DNA from: Fragilariopsis cylindrus CCMP1102
Taxonomy: Eukaryota > Bacillariophyta > Bacillariophyceae > Bacillariales > Bacillariaceae
Assembly: GCA_900095095.1 (NCBI GenBank)
Contig: FMBT01000308.1
Span: 432,512 to 496,511, forward strand
Reading direction: 5' to 3'
DNA: 64,000 nucleotides
Shown: piece after piece, positions 1 through 11,185 of the stretch
How positions within the stretch are numbered: position 1 is the first letter of the stretch
Layout of the letters: each line of letters starts with the position of its first letter
The notes under the pieces: model-generated
Told to the model about the DNA's origin: nothing
What the model saw: only the letters and a program-made list of their open reading frames with translations
Database searches by the model: none
Translations under genes and position numbers: made by a program

Positions 1-3
1 TAC

Positions 4-1034
4 ATGGAGGAACTGCAACAGGATGACACGATTGACTTTTTCGCGGGTCGAAAATGGATGGATCGAGGCATACGATATTATTTGCCCGAAGACGACGGCA
101 ACGACAAGGGCGACGATTCACATGAAACTTTTGGTAATGGTAGCAATAGTATTGATTCGTTTACTTATTCGTCTTCGACAGAAGAAGAAAAAGAACTTCT
201 AGGACTACAATTTATCCTTCAAACAGAAGCGAAAGAAGTGGATGATGCGTACCCTCCTCAAAGACTAGCTAGAATCGTCTCGGAGAGTAGATTGGATGGT
301 AAAGGCAGAAGCAAAGACGTCCATCCTACAAAAAAGGTAACCCGTTGTCCGTTGAAGTTGAATCATGCTCCCCTCAATCTCCTTTCGATTTGACTCTGGA
401 GGATGTGGATCGGTATTGTAATTTGGCCGATGGCGACTACGGCAACGGCGATATTAATCAAGATTCTACTCATTTGGAAGCTTTGAATGTATTGGTGGAA
501 TTTGTGTCGTCGAGCAATCAAGGCTTGCTAGCAGCACGACGGAATGCGATTGCATACTTGGGCGGGACCGCTGCTGCTGGTCCTGGTATTGACAATACCC
601 AAACGGATTCAACTGCAAATGTAATGAACGACCGCGTTTTTCATGCTGTATCATTGGCCTTCCAGAACGAAAAGAATCCCATGATGCGACGCACGGCGGG
701 AGATGCATTCAGTGACTTGGGAGACCAACGTGCCGTGCCATATGCTGTAACGGCACTCGAGGGAGATCGCAGCAAACTCGTGCAGTGGCGGGCGGCTCGT
801 ATTCTTGGAGAACTCGCAGACTCGACGGAAATCGCAGGGTTTTTAAAACAACAAACGTTCGACGGCAGCGGTAAATACGCATTTGAAGTAGCATTCGAGA
901 TCAAGGACGCACTTCGAAAAGTCCAGGCTCGTCTTCGACAAAATGATAATAACAACGACGGCAATAGAAATGTAGCACCGGCACCCAAGGGACCTATCTG
1001 GAAACAGATTCAAGAAAGAGGTGCATCATCATAG
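4..1034 (+). CDS. YpgR/CvfC-like HEAT-repeat protein, 5' partial, one frame break
   Basis: The C-terminal half (about 480-1034) reads as PBS-lyase-type HEAT repeats, with the typical RRTAGDAFSDLGD and VQWRAARILGEL helices. It ends in IWKQIQER just before the stop. That ending and the repeat phasing resemble the bacterial YpgR/CvfC family, in which a NifU N-terminal-like domain precedes HEAT repeats; that N-terminal domain would lie left of the window. The first frame (4-393) and the second (open from 303) do not join. The most natural join is at the six-A run near 330-335, giving HPTKKGNPLSVEVES. The gap is too short for an intron, so I read a one-base indel. The first Met at 4 is probably internal. 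The cellular role is unknown; a scaffold or protein-interaction role is inferred from the repeats. Confidence 0.6.
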
Positions 1035-1595
1035 GTACATTATCATCAACATCGACAATGACGACAGTAGATAATGACAACAGTGCGAAGAATTGGTAGG
1101 TTCGTTCTTCTTACTTCGCAAACTTTCCGAAAGTCCATCCAAAACAACACGTTTGACTCTTTTTCTATCCCAGCAAGTATGCCGTATTGCTTATATTAGT
1201 TGTTGTTGTTGTTGTTGTTGTTGTTGGCCGTTAATCATGTTCATAATTGATGATGATGACGTAATGATGCAGTCACGGTCGGAGAAAATAACGCCGAAAC
1301 TACATCGGCAAGGATCAGAGATGATGATATCATCAACGAAGAAAAAGAAATGAAAGATGATTCTGAAAATGATAAAAATCTTGACGACGACAGCAATCGA
1401 CAAGAGATTCGTTTGAAAAGAATATAGATATACTAATAGATAAATAATAATTATAATGATATGCATTTTTATTTTTTTAGGCCAAGCATACATTTTAAAA
1501 TTATTATTACATACCGTATAATGTTTTATCATTACTATTATACTAGCTACTTGATAAAAGCATAGAAAATGTAAAGTATATAATGATCTTGAAGT
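1035..1595. other. Intergenic, microsatellite-bearing
   Basis: No convincing gene is seen. A (TTG/TGT)n tract lies at about 1198-1225. Several short open frames here are Cys or Gln runs made by that microsatellite. The region is the convergent 3' space of the HEAT gene and the DUF1415 gene. Confidence 0.6.
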
Positions 1596-2882
1596 TTATG
1601 ATAATAGTTGGTTTGTTCCATTTTCTGCTAATTTCATTATTGTTTTAATATTTTTTCTTTTGAGTCGAGATATATCCCTTACGCACAATGTACCTAAATC
1701 ATTATTTTGAATTAAATGTATTGTAGGATATGGTGTTTGATGCATACAATTATCTAATAATGGTGGTCGAACTGTTGTTGTTGGTGGTGGTGAACTATCA
1801 GCAGTAGTATTATCATCATCAAATACTATCCAATCGACAGGAACATACTGTTCTTTTTTAACATTCGAAATAGTAGTTTTTTTTCTGTCAGCAGCATTGT
1901 TGCTACTGTTATCATTATTAGTTTGTTGCTGTTGTTCTCGTCCATCTTCCAGGAATTGCACTTTGATCCGCCGTTGACCAAATATTGAATTGCTAGTTTC
2001 AAGTATCTTTGCTAAATATATTTCTTGACTTTTTGTAAATCCACTCATTCCTTGATGACATTGTACGATACTACCAACTTTTATATTATATGGCAATCCA
2101 CGCCAACGTGAAAATTTTGGGTGGAACGATACCAATGTGATTTGATTTTGAAGTTGTTGGAAAAATAATTGCATCAACTCGTCCTTCCTCTCATTATTTA
2201 TCTCATCATCACGACTGTTGTCATAATCATAATCATTGCTGGGTACTTGTAATACGTCGTGATGACCATATTTTGGTTCTCCATGATTTTGTTGCTTCCA
2301 AAATTTCTTGACGAAATTATCAAATACCGTAAAGGTATTGTTCCATTCTTCTATAAAAGGACAAATGATTAACGTAGTGCTCAACGGTAACGGTGGTGAT
2401 GATGATGATGATGATGATGACGACGACGACGACGACGACGATAATTCTGTGAAGCACAGAATTTTAATTTCATTTATAATAAAATCAAATACATCGAAAG
2501 GATCGGTTGCAAGACATGATATATACTTGATTCTATTTTGTCTTTTTGCTTTTATTGCCCATGGACAAAATCTCAACCCAATAGGTACACGTTCTGTCCA
2601 ATTTCGAGTTTCGGTACAATATTGATCATCCTGATTGATATTGATATTGATAGCACTGTTGTTGTTGTTGCTGCTGTTGATGTTGTCGGATTCTTCTCCA
2701 TTCGACAACAACGACGATGAAGTGCTACTCCCGCTAATAGAACCGTTGGTGCTACTACTGCTACTGCTGCTGCAAACACTTATACCCATGCTGCTACTGA
2801 AACCACAAATACTTTTCTCGCTGATGGTCGCGCTGCTGTCACCACTATTGCTGTCATTCTGATCTACATCACATTGCTCCAT
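1596..2882 (-). CDS. DUF1415 family protein with an inserted Tudor/Agenet-like segment
   Basis: The 428-residue protein starts at a true ATG (2882). Residues 1-90 are a Ser/Asn-rich low-complexity leader. Residues about 91-255 match the front of DUF1415: RNWTERVPIGLRFCPWA, then ATDPFDV, then STTLIICPFIEEW, then VSFHPKF. The usual closing block, QTPYPTIHLIQ, appears only at residues 381-391. Between them, residues about 256-377 hold an insertion. It contains a strand pattern (VGSIVQC, EIYLAKILET, RRIKVQFLEDG, YVPVDWIVFDD) that resembles Tudor or Agenet chromatin-reader folds. A poly-Ser run (about 146-160) sits in another loop. Bacterial DUF1415 proteins are about 180 residues long and of unknown function. 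The domain assignment of the host family is fairly secure; the inserted fold is inferred from pattern only. Confidence 0.75.
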   Translation of the reverse strand: MEQCDVDQNDSNSGDSSATISEKSICGFSSSMGISVCSSSSSSSTNGSISGSSTSSSLLSNGEESDNINSSNNNNSAINININQDDQYCTETRNWTERVPIGLRFCPWAIKAKRQNRIKYISCLATDPFDVFDFIINEIKILCFTELSSSSSSSSSSSSSSSPPLPLSTTLIICPFIEEWNNTFTVFDNFVKKFWKQQNHGEPKYGHHDVLQVPSNDYDYDNSRDDEINNERKDELMQLFFQQLQNQITLVSFHPKFSRWRGLPYNIKVGSIVQCHQGMSGFTKSQEIYLAKILETSNSIFGQRRIKVQFLEDGREQQQQTNNDNSSNNAADRKKTTISNVKKEQYVPVDWIVFDDDNTTADSSPPPTTTVRPPLLDNCMHQTPYPTIHLIQNNDLGTLCVRDISRLKRKNIKTIMKLAENGTNQLLS

Positions 2883-3443
2883 GCTCTTTGTCGCTCGTTT
2901 TTAGGTTTTACTTTTCATCGACTTATTCTCTCTGATTTTTATTGATGTTCCTGTTTATCATCACTTCACCACGTCGATATTCGTTTTTATTGAATTCATG
3001 CATTGTCATGGTGTATTGTTAATAGACGAGATATACGACGATGTTATGAATTTCTGAAATTCTACACGCCGTTGTAGTTTTGGTCAGATTTGAGATTGAC
3101 AACGGGATTCAGAATCGCGACAATACTCAATACTAGGAAATTCGAAAAAACTGGATTATTTATCATCGTGTAAAATTCTACGTGTTTTGTACTAGATCCT
3201 CAATTTTATGAGGAACTAGATTTCGATCAACGATCAACGATCAATCAACGATCAACACAATAAAGCAACATCAATTATTGAACAACAATTTCTGAAATTG
3301 AACAACAAGCACTAAGAAGTAATTATTCTCACAACTATCTAGACTTTAAAGTGCTAGCAGAATCTACTACTCGAGGACTAAAAGCTGATTCATTTAACCT
3401 GTTCACTTTTTAAACGCGATACAGTACTGTATCAACGAAGATC
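2883..3443. other. Divergent intergenic region
   Basis: Upstream space shared by two divergent genes. It is AT-rich, with a short direct repeat built on a CGATCAA unit at about 3225-3258. No gene is seen. Confidence 0.5.
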
Positions 3444-4581
3444 ATGGCAATGTGTGTTAGAAAATATGACATCGCTCGTTGGACTCTCTGTCTTGGTATA
3501 TCTCTACTTCTCGTGCTGGTTATTGCTACCACTGGCCAAGTGATAGACGAAGAAAACACTGCTACTACATGTGATGCGATGGATGGAACCTGTAACAACG
3601 AAGCTAAGGCTGACGCAACTTTATACCGAAGTGATCTTCCCGCTTCATATTGTGGTAGTGATAGTGATAGTGGTGAAACCAACAACAACAGCAAAAGATC
3701 TATATCGTTACGGAGGAACAGCACAAGCATACAAGCCAGGGACAGCTGTTTCTCCAAATGTTTGTCCAGAAACGTTGTCCTATGAATCTCTTTATAAAGT
3801 CGCATCATGGCCATTTACGCGAAGAACATCCAAAACTTCTCCCATCATGAATTTTTCATTAAAGCTATATGGATGCAGCAGTAACGAAGATGATTCAAGC
3901 CATTCATCTTCCTGCGATTGCAGTCCGTTAGTTACCACCAAAACTGTCGTAGAAATTTGGCAGACTAGACCTGATGGGTTATATGGGTCTCCTCGAAATA
4001 TAAAAAACAACAACGACGACGACGAATGTCGGGCTACCATTCCTGTTGATACTCGTACTGGTACAGCTCATTTACTACAGTCGCTCCCGGATCAACAGGG
4101 ATTATGGGTGGCCTTGGTCCTCGATCAAGTGATTACTGGCCGTACGGTCCACCAGTGATTCATATCTTAGTAACAACGCCACCAACGTCAAACGAAAAGA
4201 ATAATGATGTAGTATTATACGCTCCCCTGTTGTTGGATCTACCTGCTTTGATTCATTCCACAACGTTGGAACAACGTTCTTTTTCGTTATCAGCATTCGA
4301 TTGGCGAGGACATGCTTGGTCTAAACGAAAACAATCCAAAGAGACCGTACCACCCTTTGATATTACGTCTTGGAATATAAATGATGAAAAGAATCGAATT
4401 GATATTGATGTCGATATTTTCTAGAACGAATACCACCACCAGTCGAGGTACTATAAAAACAACAGCATCAGCAGCAGAACCAGAATTTTGTCCTTCATTT
4501 ACATACATTCTTCCTGGGGCATTGTTCCTGGAACCGATCGCTGTTTGCGCTAAATCTTTATTAGATTTTTTTCCGATGTAA
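3444..4581 (+). CDS. Secreted intradiol ring-cleavage dioxygenase-like protein, frame-broken
   Basis: The ATG at 3444 opens a signal peptide (hydrophobic core LCLGISLLLVLVIATTG). Downstream, in two other frames, are blocks typical of the intradiol dioxygenase fold: VEIWQTRPDGLYGS, CRATIPVDTRTG, then GSTGIMGGLGPRSSDYWPYG and PPVIHILVTT. At least three frame changes are needed: near 3690, at CCCGG about 4086-4091, and near 4390. The second is exactly one missing base, too small for an intron. The iron-binding His-X-His of classical enzymes reads Val-Ile-His here, so catalysis is doubtful even if the frame is repaired. The reading continues to 4581 (FCPSFTYILPGALFLEPIAV). It is either a decaying gene or a sequence with indel errors; a run of similar breaks in this window favours errors. 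Confidence 0.5.
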
Positions 4582-5284
4582 TTAAACTACCGGAAGGAAG
4601 AAAAAAGTATTTTTGAATTGATCTGTTTATTAATTTAAAGACAATTTCCTCCTTCATATCATTGTAGTGACGAAACCCGATCTGATGTGATTCACAATCG
4701 TAGGATAATAATACATTGAATATAATTTATAATATAAAGTACGTTTGGTATAAATAAGTTGTTGAGTTGACAAGACGAGATTGATCCTCGTTAATTCATA
4801 TTAATTGTCTTTGACCTACACAGAACAAGGATCCATTCTATTCTAATATCAGCAATGAAATGTGAAGTGTCAATTGATATAGAGCTAAAGAGAAAAAGAA
4901 TATCCGGCTGAGACTTAAATTAACAGTACTATCAAAATTTGAGGAAGTAATTCTGGGTGGTGATTTATTATTTTTCATTGAATGCATGTGATACATTTTT
5001 ACTGTAAGCTCACAGTTTGGGAATGCTGATTGCATCTGTCAAATGTTATTGGCCAACGATGACTGCGTGTAATCAACTAGATATAAAAATAGTACATATA
5101 GACATATTCAAAAGATATCCTAAGCTTTGTATCGATAATGCATGACTTTTATATAATCTTATCAATCTAATTTTATTTATTTTTTAGTTACACATGGCAG
5201 ATATCGGATAAATAGTTTTAATATTCAACTACACGCATGGCAAACTACGTTACTTTTTATACACGAGTGAGCGATTCTAAATTT
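4582..5284. other. Intergenic, AT-rich
   Basis: About 700 bases between convergent genes. No gene, RNA signature or strong repeat is seen. Confidence 0.5.
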
Positions 5285-5994
5285 CTATTCATCATCATCA
5301 TCATCGTCATCATCATCATCATCGTCGTCATCTTCTTCTTCCTGTTCATCAAATTTACTCCAATCTGTCTGCTTATAGGTGTTTCCTTTATTATTCATTT
5401 CCCATAACGAATCAGTAGCAGAATTCGTTCCCATCTCAGCTAAAATTACACCAACAACCATGAATGTTGCGTATCTAGCGGTACTTGAACCAAAACTATA
5501 TATGTATGTATTATTATTATTGTTGTATATCAGTTTGTGTATTTTCATTCAATTTATTTATAATCGATTTGGGATACAAATATGCACACATATAATATTA
5601 GGTGGAAAAGGAACGTAGCATAAACAAACGAAACAGAGGGGTTGCAAAACTATCGGTTAGCGTCGAGATTATTAAGGGGCAAAAACAAATACGCAGGCAT
5701 GCACATACAGTGTTAAGTGCTGCTATTTTGTTGTTTTGATTTGTTTGATTTCCTTATTCTTATTCGTATTTTTTTATGATACAAGTTTAAAAGTACGTAC
5801 AGATTATACCATGTTTGCACGAATGAATTTAGGGGACTACTGGAACTAGCAGCATTAGTAGTCCTTAATTGAGTCGAAAATGTACATTTTTGACTTTGAC
5901 GAGCAATATTACTGTTCTGGTTGTTCTTGATGACAAACGTACTAATAGCTCTTTGTGCTCTACCCGTAAGTTGTGACGGTACCCGAAATATCAT
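5285..5994 (-). CDS. QCR9: Mitochondrial cytochrome bc1 complex subunit 9 (QCR9/UCRX-like), two exons
   Basis: Exon 1 is 5994-5801 and exon 2 is 5495-5285. The intron 5800-5496 has a GTACGT donor and a TATAG acceptor, and the join gives 134 codons in frame. Exon 1 encodes a basic, Ser/Arg-rich mitochondrial presequence (RVPSQLTGRAQRAISTFVIK). The join creates WYNLFGSSTARYATFMVVG, which matches the QCR9 pattern of Tyr-Asn, an Arg/Ser/Thr turn and one membrane helix. It continues through AEMGTNSATDSLWEMNNKG. QCR9 is a single-helix subunit of respiratory complex III in the inner mitochondrial membrane. The oddity is the C-terminus: after DWSKFDEQ the protein ends in about 20 Asp/Glu residues encoded by a GAT/GAC microsatellite. 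Confidence 0.75.
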
Positions 5995-7394
5995 TGTTAT
6001 TGTTGTATTCTATTGTTTTTATCTATGGGAAAATGAGATGCAATGGCCCAAGAGACTGTCGTCTTTACTCTTCTGCTTTCTTGAAGTTGTGTCCGTTGTT
6101 GAAAAAATAAGTAAGGTTCAAGTGTCAATACTTTCAACTTGAATACGGTATGATCGTCACAATAGCAATTTTACGCGTAAAAATATCAGCAGCTGTGTTT
6201 CTCGCGTTATTCGGAAGTTTAAAAGTGCTTCAACGTGCTTTTTGCTCGCATGCATACTCGGGACGGAAGGACGGACACTTTTACTAGAAATCAAAAATGA
6301 GAAAAATCAAAAAATCATAATATAAGAAAGACACATCATCACTGATAACACAACACCAATGGATGGACAGTACCTTCTACATTTTATAAGATGACAAATA
6401 TTGGAAGAAGAGAACCTACTAATGTGTACAGTAGCCAAAGGAAAATAGGATTTTTTGTGTAGTTTTTTTTCTAAAATAAAAAAGCTGACTGTGTTTTCCT
6501 CACATGAGCCACCCAAAGCACCAATTTTTGTATCTACTCAAAATTATGCTCAGGGTATGCTGTACTATGTTTTCAGTATTCTTATCTTCTTCTTTGTAGT
6601 GCAACTTGTCCCAATTCAACTATAGTTCACATACAATTCAAATCACTGTGCTTTATTTAGAATAATGTGCACAAAATATAAAGGGGTGAATAGACAAATT
6701 CTCCCTGAATTGAACATATCATTGTACCAAAAAATAGGCAGACTAAAATAGCTTTACTTATGCACTCATTTTTATCTGAACTGAACTGAACTGAACTCAG
6801 TCCTCAACTTAAATGGATGAGAATACACAAACATGCTGTATAATAACTTCCACTACACCAAAAACATTTGTAGAATAGCTGCAAAAATAGATGCATTCAA
6901 TGAGTTCAATATATACATTACTACATAATCACATAATTTATACATGCCATTCTATTCTAAAACTGTTTGCTTTATTTACCATTTCTAGCTGATATTATTT
7001 TGCTGCTGTTTCTTGTGCAATTATTTTTTACGAATTATCTGTATCTTAGAGTGAAATAATTAAAAGCTAGCTGCTAGCTCAATGATTATGTTTATAAGCT
7101 GCTCTATATAGATGCTTGATATGTAATGGAAGGGACAGGGACAAGTACAAATTACGAGAAACTTGATTTTCTGCTGATAATTCTACTATTTGTTGGTAGT
7201 TTTTCACTAAACTAGGGTTCCCTGTTTCGTCCGATGTCAAAGAAGTGGATGTCTTTCCTGTTGAAAGAAATGTAAATTCGAGCTCTACAGCAGCGTCAAA
7301 TATTTGCTCCCATAAATTCCTCCATGGAACGACGAATGAATACGTCGAAATACATTAGATCGTTGCTGCTGTTATATTGCTGCTACTTCTACTA
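5995..7394. other. Long AT-rich intergenic region
   Basis: About 1.4 kb between two minus-strand genes. A short CTGAA tandem repeat (about 6777-6797) is present. The few open frames are short and lack protein-like composition. I see no RNA gene that I can support. Confidence 0.5.
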
Positions 7395-9012
7395 CTAAGT
7401 AGGCTTGTTTTCGGATTCGTTTCTACTACTACCAGACCTAGCAACCATCAAAGCTTGTTCTGCAACTTCAAGAGCATCTGAAACTTCTTTTGCTAAGGCA
7501 CGTGCTTCTTCAAGTTCCTTGTCTAATTCATCTTGAGTCTTTGTAAATTTGATATCACCAAGGGTGAGTTTTCTATCATTGCCAGACGTTTTGTTTTTGT
7601 TTTTGGTGCTGTTAAATATATTGTTTTTGGTAGAAGAAATCTGGTCGTTATTTTTGTCTATCCTGCTCGGGGATAGCTTTTTCGTTGGTTTACTGGTTCT
7701 GATGATGGTTGGGGATATTTCAATCATCGGATCATTAAAATCCCTGTCTTTATTATTGATATTTAAAGCTTTTTCTGCAGCTTCAAGTGCGTCTGATATT
7801 TCTTTTGCCAAGTCTTGTGCCTCTTTCATCTCCTTTCCTAATTCATCTGGAGTCTTTCTCATGAGGTTATTATTGACGATAATATTATTCTCGCTTTCCT
7901 CCCTTTTCCTCTTGATACTGTTAACCTTGTTCATTGCGAGACTTCTTGATGCTGATGCTGATTTGATTTTTGATGGTAGATTTGATATGGTGTTAGTAGT
8001 CGCAGTAATTGAACTACTAAGGGTGTCAACTTGATCGTTCCATATTTCTTCAACGACAGGACCAATCGTTTCTTTCCCTTTTTTGTATGCAACCTGTGCT
8101 GCTTTTTCGGCAAGTGACGCTGCCCCCTTACCCGTCCACAAAGCAACCTTTCCTGCTGCTAATGTTGCCTTACCGGCTAAGCCAAAAGCCGTTTCTGGTT
8201 TATCGGCATTCTGAGACCGACGAAGTTTTTGTTTCCATGTAGGTTTTTTTAACCCTACAAGTACCTTCACATCCAGTACAGATTCGTTCAATTTGTTTGG
8301 AATATTCTGTACGTCTTTGACAACCTGTTGTGTCTTTTCTACCTTTTGTTCAATCGTCTCCTTCGTTTCTTGAATAGATTTGTTCAATTTGTTTGGAATA
8401 TTCTGTACGTCCTTGACAACCTGTTGTGTTTTTTTTACTGTCTCTTCAATCGTCTCCTTCGTTTCTTGGACAGATTCATTTAATTTATTTGGAATCTTCT
8501 GTACGACCTTGACAACCTGTTGTGTCTTTTCAACCGTTTCGTCCATTTTTTGCTTTGTCTTCTCAACAGATTCTCTTAATTTATCTGGAATATCTTTGAC
8601 AACCTGTTGAGTTTTCTCTACAGTTTCTTCCAATCTAATGAATTCAATAGCTTCATCATAAACCTTGTACAATGCTTTTTCCTTGTTTTTGTCGACGTCG
8701 TCGTTATCGTTATCGTCATCGTCTACTTTATTCCACAGTCTTGTCGTTGAACTGGTCCTAATAAACGATGGTGAATAATAATAGTAACCTTCATGATTAC
8801 TATGATAAATATTCATTGATGAAGACGTTCTTCTAAATTTGATCATACCTATTGTAGACGGAAAGGCAGAAACATAATCGATATCCCAGTATTGTATGGT
8901 GGAGAAGTTGTACCAGAAACAAGAAGGCAATACTCGAAGTTATAATGATGGGGGAACACACTACTTTCCCATTAATGGGGAGAGTCTGATAATGACGACC
9001 TTGATCGATCAT
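7395..9012 (-). CDS. Coiled-coil tandem-repeat protein with probable plastid targeting
   Basis: The main frame (7395-8930) has no ATG near its start. The upstream frame has an ATG at 9012 and a hydrophobic signal-peptide core (ITSSIAFLFLVQLLHH). One indel near 8880-8890 would join it to VSAFPST, which looks like the diatom ASAF plastid cleavage motif. The body carries about four repeats of 35-40 residues built on VEKTQQVVKDVQNIPNKLNE and QETKETIEE, a heptad-rich amphipathic helix pattern. A central KPETAFGLAGKATLAAGK segment follows. Then come two copies of a helix ending ELDKELEEARALAKEVSDALE (about 7780-7850 and 7450-7530). The repeats resemble LEA or apolipoprotein-like helices in style, but I do not recognise the family. 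Plastid import is an inference from the repaired N-terminus. Confidence 0.55.
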
Positions 9013-9458
9013 CGTCACGGGAGAGTTCCGTCCTATACTATACTAAATTCGATCAAACACACCATCAACGAGGAATCAGTGAATAGTAAATAACACTCCT
9101 AAGACTTAGCTCCACACCGGTATAATGTGGGTCCTTGTAGTCTATTTAGGTACATCGAATACGGTATAGTTTTACAGTCTTACAAGTAAAACAATGAAAT
9201 ACAACTATTCAAAATTCAAATCATCGTCAGAAGCTTTCTTTGTGAACTTTTTTGTTGAAAGCTTTTTAATTTTTTAATTTAATTTTTAACCAAAAATTAT
9301 GTTTAAATATTGAATACCGCTCACCCCCCCCCCCCCCCATCATGGAATTGAACACAATCAAATTGAAAATGAAATGAACAAACGCACAATAGTAACATCA
9401 ACAATAGCAGAACAAGCGAGCGAGCGAAAACAATATAACATACATCATTGTCGTTAAA
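9013..9458. other. Divergent intergenic region with 15-C homopolymer
   Basis: Space between a minus-strand and a plus-strand gene. A run of 15 C occupies 9324-9338. No gene is seen. Confidence 0.5.
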
Positions 9459-10285
9459 ATGAATGCTCATTCGTCGCCGTCGTCGTTGTCACCGATGTTA
9501 TTGATTCTCAAGGGTGCATCTGACGAGGAACTCAATAGTCCAACTGCTAAAAAGGTTGTAGCGGTTGCCAACAAAACTAATCTATCTATTGTCTGTGAGA
9601 CTATATCTACCGACGACGACGACGACAGCCACGAAGAATTAAAAAAACTATCACATTTGACAAAGTCATTGGTACTGCTAGTTTACTTCAACATTACAAA
9701 TACTACCGATGAAGTTAATGATGACAACAACAACAATGATGACGACGAACAACCTATATGCATAACAACGTCTCGTGCTATGCTGAGAATGATTGCTACG
9801 ATTAACGATGACGCGTCCATCACTGCTAGACATAGCAGCAACAAAAATGATCAATTATACTTACTGGGAAAATCTATTGTAGAAGATGCCATAATCGATG
9901 GATGGTTGTCATTTATCTGGATTTCTATTGAACTACCATTACAAGCCTTATTGAGTAGTAGTAGTAGTAGTAGTAGTAGTAAAAGGACGAGCAGTCCAGT
10001 GATAGAAAAACAGGAAATTGAGAATAAATTAGAATTCGCATTGAAGACGATCGAAAGACATTTATTAAAGAATAACATACTAAGTCTCATAATAATGATC
10101 ACGAAAATGATTTGTATATGGTCGGAATTGATGGATATACTCTAGCCGATTATAGCTTAGCTATCTCATTGTATTATATGGTCACTAATGATATTGCGAT
10201 ATCATCGATTATGACAAGTGAAAAGAATCCTCGATTGTATTTATGGTATCAAACGATTCGTCCAACAATCATTGATTATATTTAA
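9459..10285 (+). CDS. GST C-terminal-like domain protein, one frame break
   Basis: The ATG at 9459 follows a purine-rich leader. The first frame runs to 10145. From about 10095 the plausible continuation lies in another frame and reads HENDLYMVGIDGYTLADYSL, then a helix, then RLYLWYQTIRPTIIDYI and a stop at 10285. That block is the signature of GST C-terminal folds, as found in glutathione transferases and in aminoacyl-tRNA-synthetase accessory domains (a 'tLaDy/i' helix preceded by a long amphipathic helix, here LEFALKTIERHLLK). The N-terminal part (MLLILKGASDEELNSP) could be a degenerate thioredoxin-like half. Asp, Asn and Ser runs interrupt it. A synthetase-complex scaffold is one possibility; the AsnRS gene next door is not proof. 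The frame break at about 10080-10095 is probably a one-base indel. Confidence 0.5.
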
Positions 10286-11185
10286 TTTGTTTTGATTACA
10301 AAAGAATGGTATGAAATGAATGAATGAAACGAGTCCAGGCAGAGTCAGAGTCGAACCGAGGACAGTGAACAAACAAAAGAATAATCTATTTTCTTCCTCT
10401 CGACATCCTTATTTCTGACGAAAAAAACTCCCAAAACAAAACAAGACAACGACAGTGGCACCCCATTAAATGATGTGGATTTCCCATTCGATCGCCAGAT
10501 TCATTCAATATCGACCCTATCTGATACTTATATGCACATATTGGACTGTACATCATCGGCATCGTTTTTCTACTTATGTGTGTCTGCGGTATAGGACTGC
10601 AACGCTCCGTATACATACGCTGTTTTTTTTGTCGATAGCAGCTTGATATCGATTGCATAATTATATTTCATTGAATATAAAAAATATTGATTTTCTGAAG
10701 AAGAGGGAGACAGAGAACTGATGAATAACCTAACTTGTCACTTCTGGTTGCCAGACGACAACACGAAGTTATAGTTCCTGAATGAATATTATGATCTGAC
10801 TTCTTCTTCCAGTTCTCTACTCAAAATACTAGGAGACTAGGCAGTCGTTATTTATAAAGTTTGTCCTAATATTTTCCTAGTGTGTACTAGTTTTATACAT
10901 AAAATGGTCGTCTGTCATTCGTACAAAATACTGCCTGTCCGTCGTACAAGCAACGCGCTAATTGTGCATGTTTAAGCACTGTTTTGGACCGTACGCTAAG
11001 CTACCGCGGTATCTCATGCATAAGTTGTACCTCTTTTTAAATCGGATATACAGTTCTGATGAATATTCTCAACCTTGGTCCTTGGTATCAAGTTGACATA
11101 ATCCTGTATACTATCATTTAGATTCTTTTCGGATACATCAGTATTCATTGAACAGTGTAATATATATAAAAGAGAACATTGAGAT
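10286..11185. other. Intergenic region with TATA-like element near its end
   Basis: About 900 bases upstream of the AsnRS gene. A TATATATAAAAG box-like sequence lies at about 11160-11172. No gene is seen. A weak tRNA B-box look-alike near 10350 does not complete a cloverleaf. Confidence 0.45.

Noticed and set aside
1093-1353. 86-codon plus-strand frame with a Cys run
   Set aside because: The run comes from a TGT microsatellite and the rest has no protein-like order.
2308-2862. Plus-strand frames with poly-Asp and poly-Leu
   Set aside because: Antisense readings of the Ser-rich microsatellites of the DUF1415 gene.
10340-10400. tRNA B-box look-alike (CGGTTCGA on the minus strand)
   Set aside because: No acceptor stem or A-box at the right distance.
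10386-10658. 90-codon minus-strand frame
   Set aside because: No recognisable domain, biased composition, no support from context.
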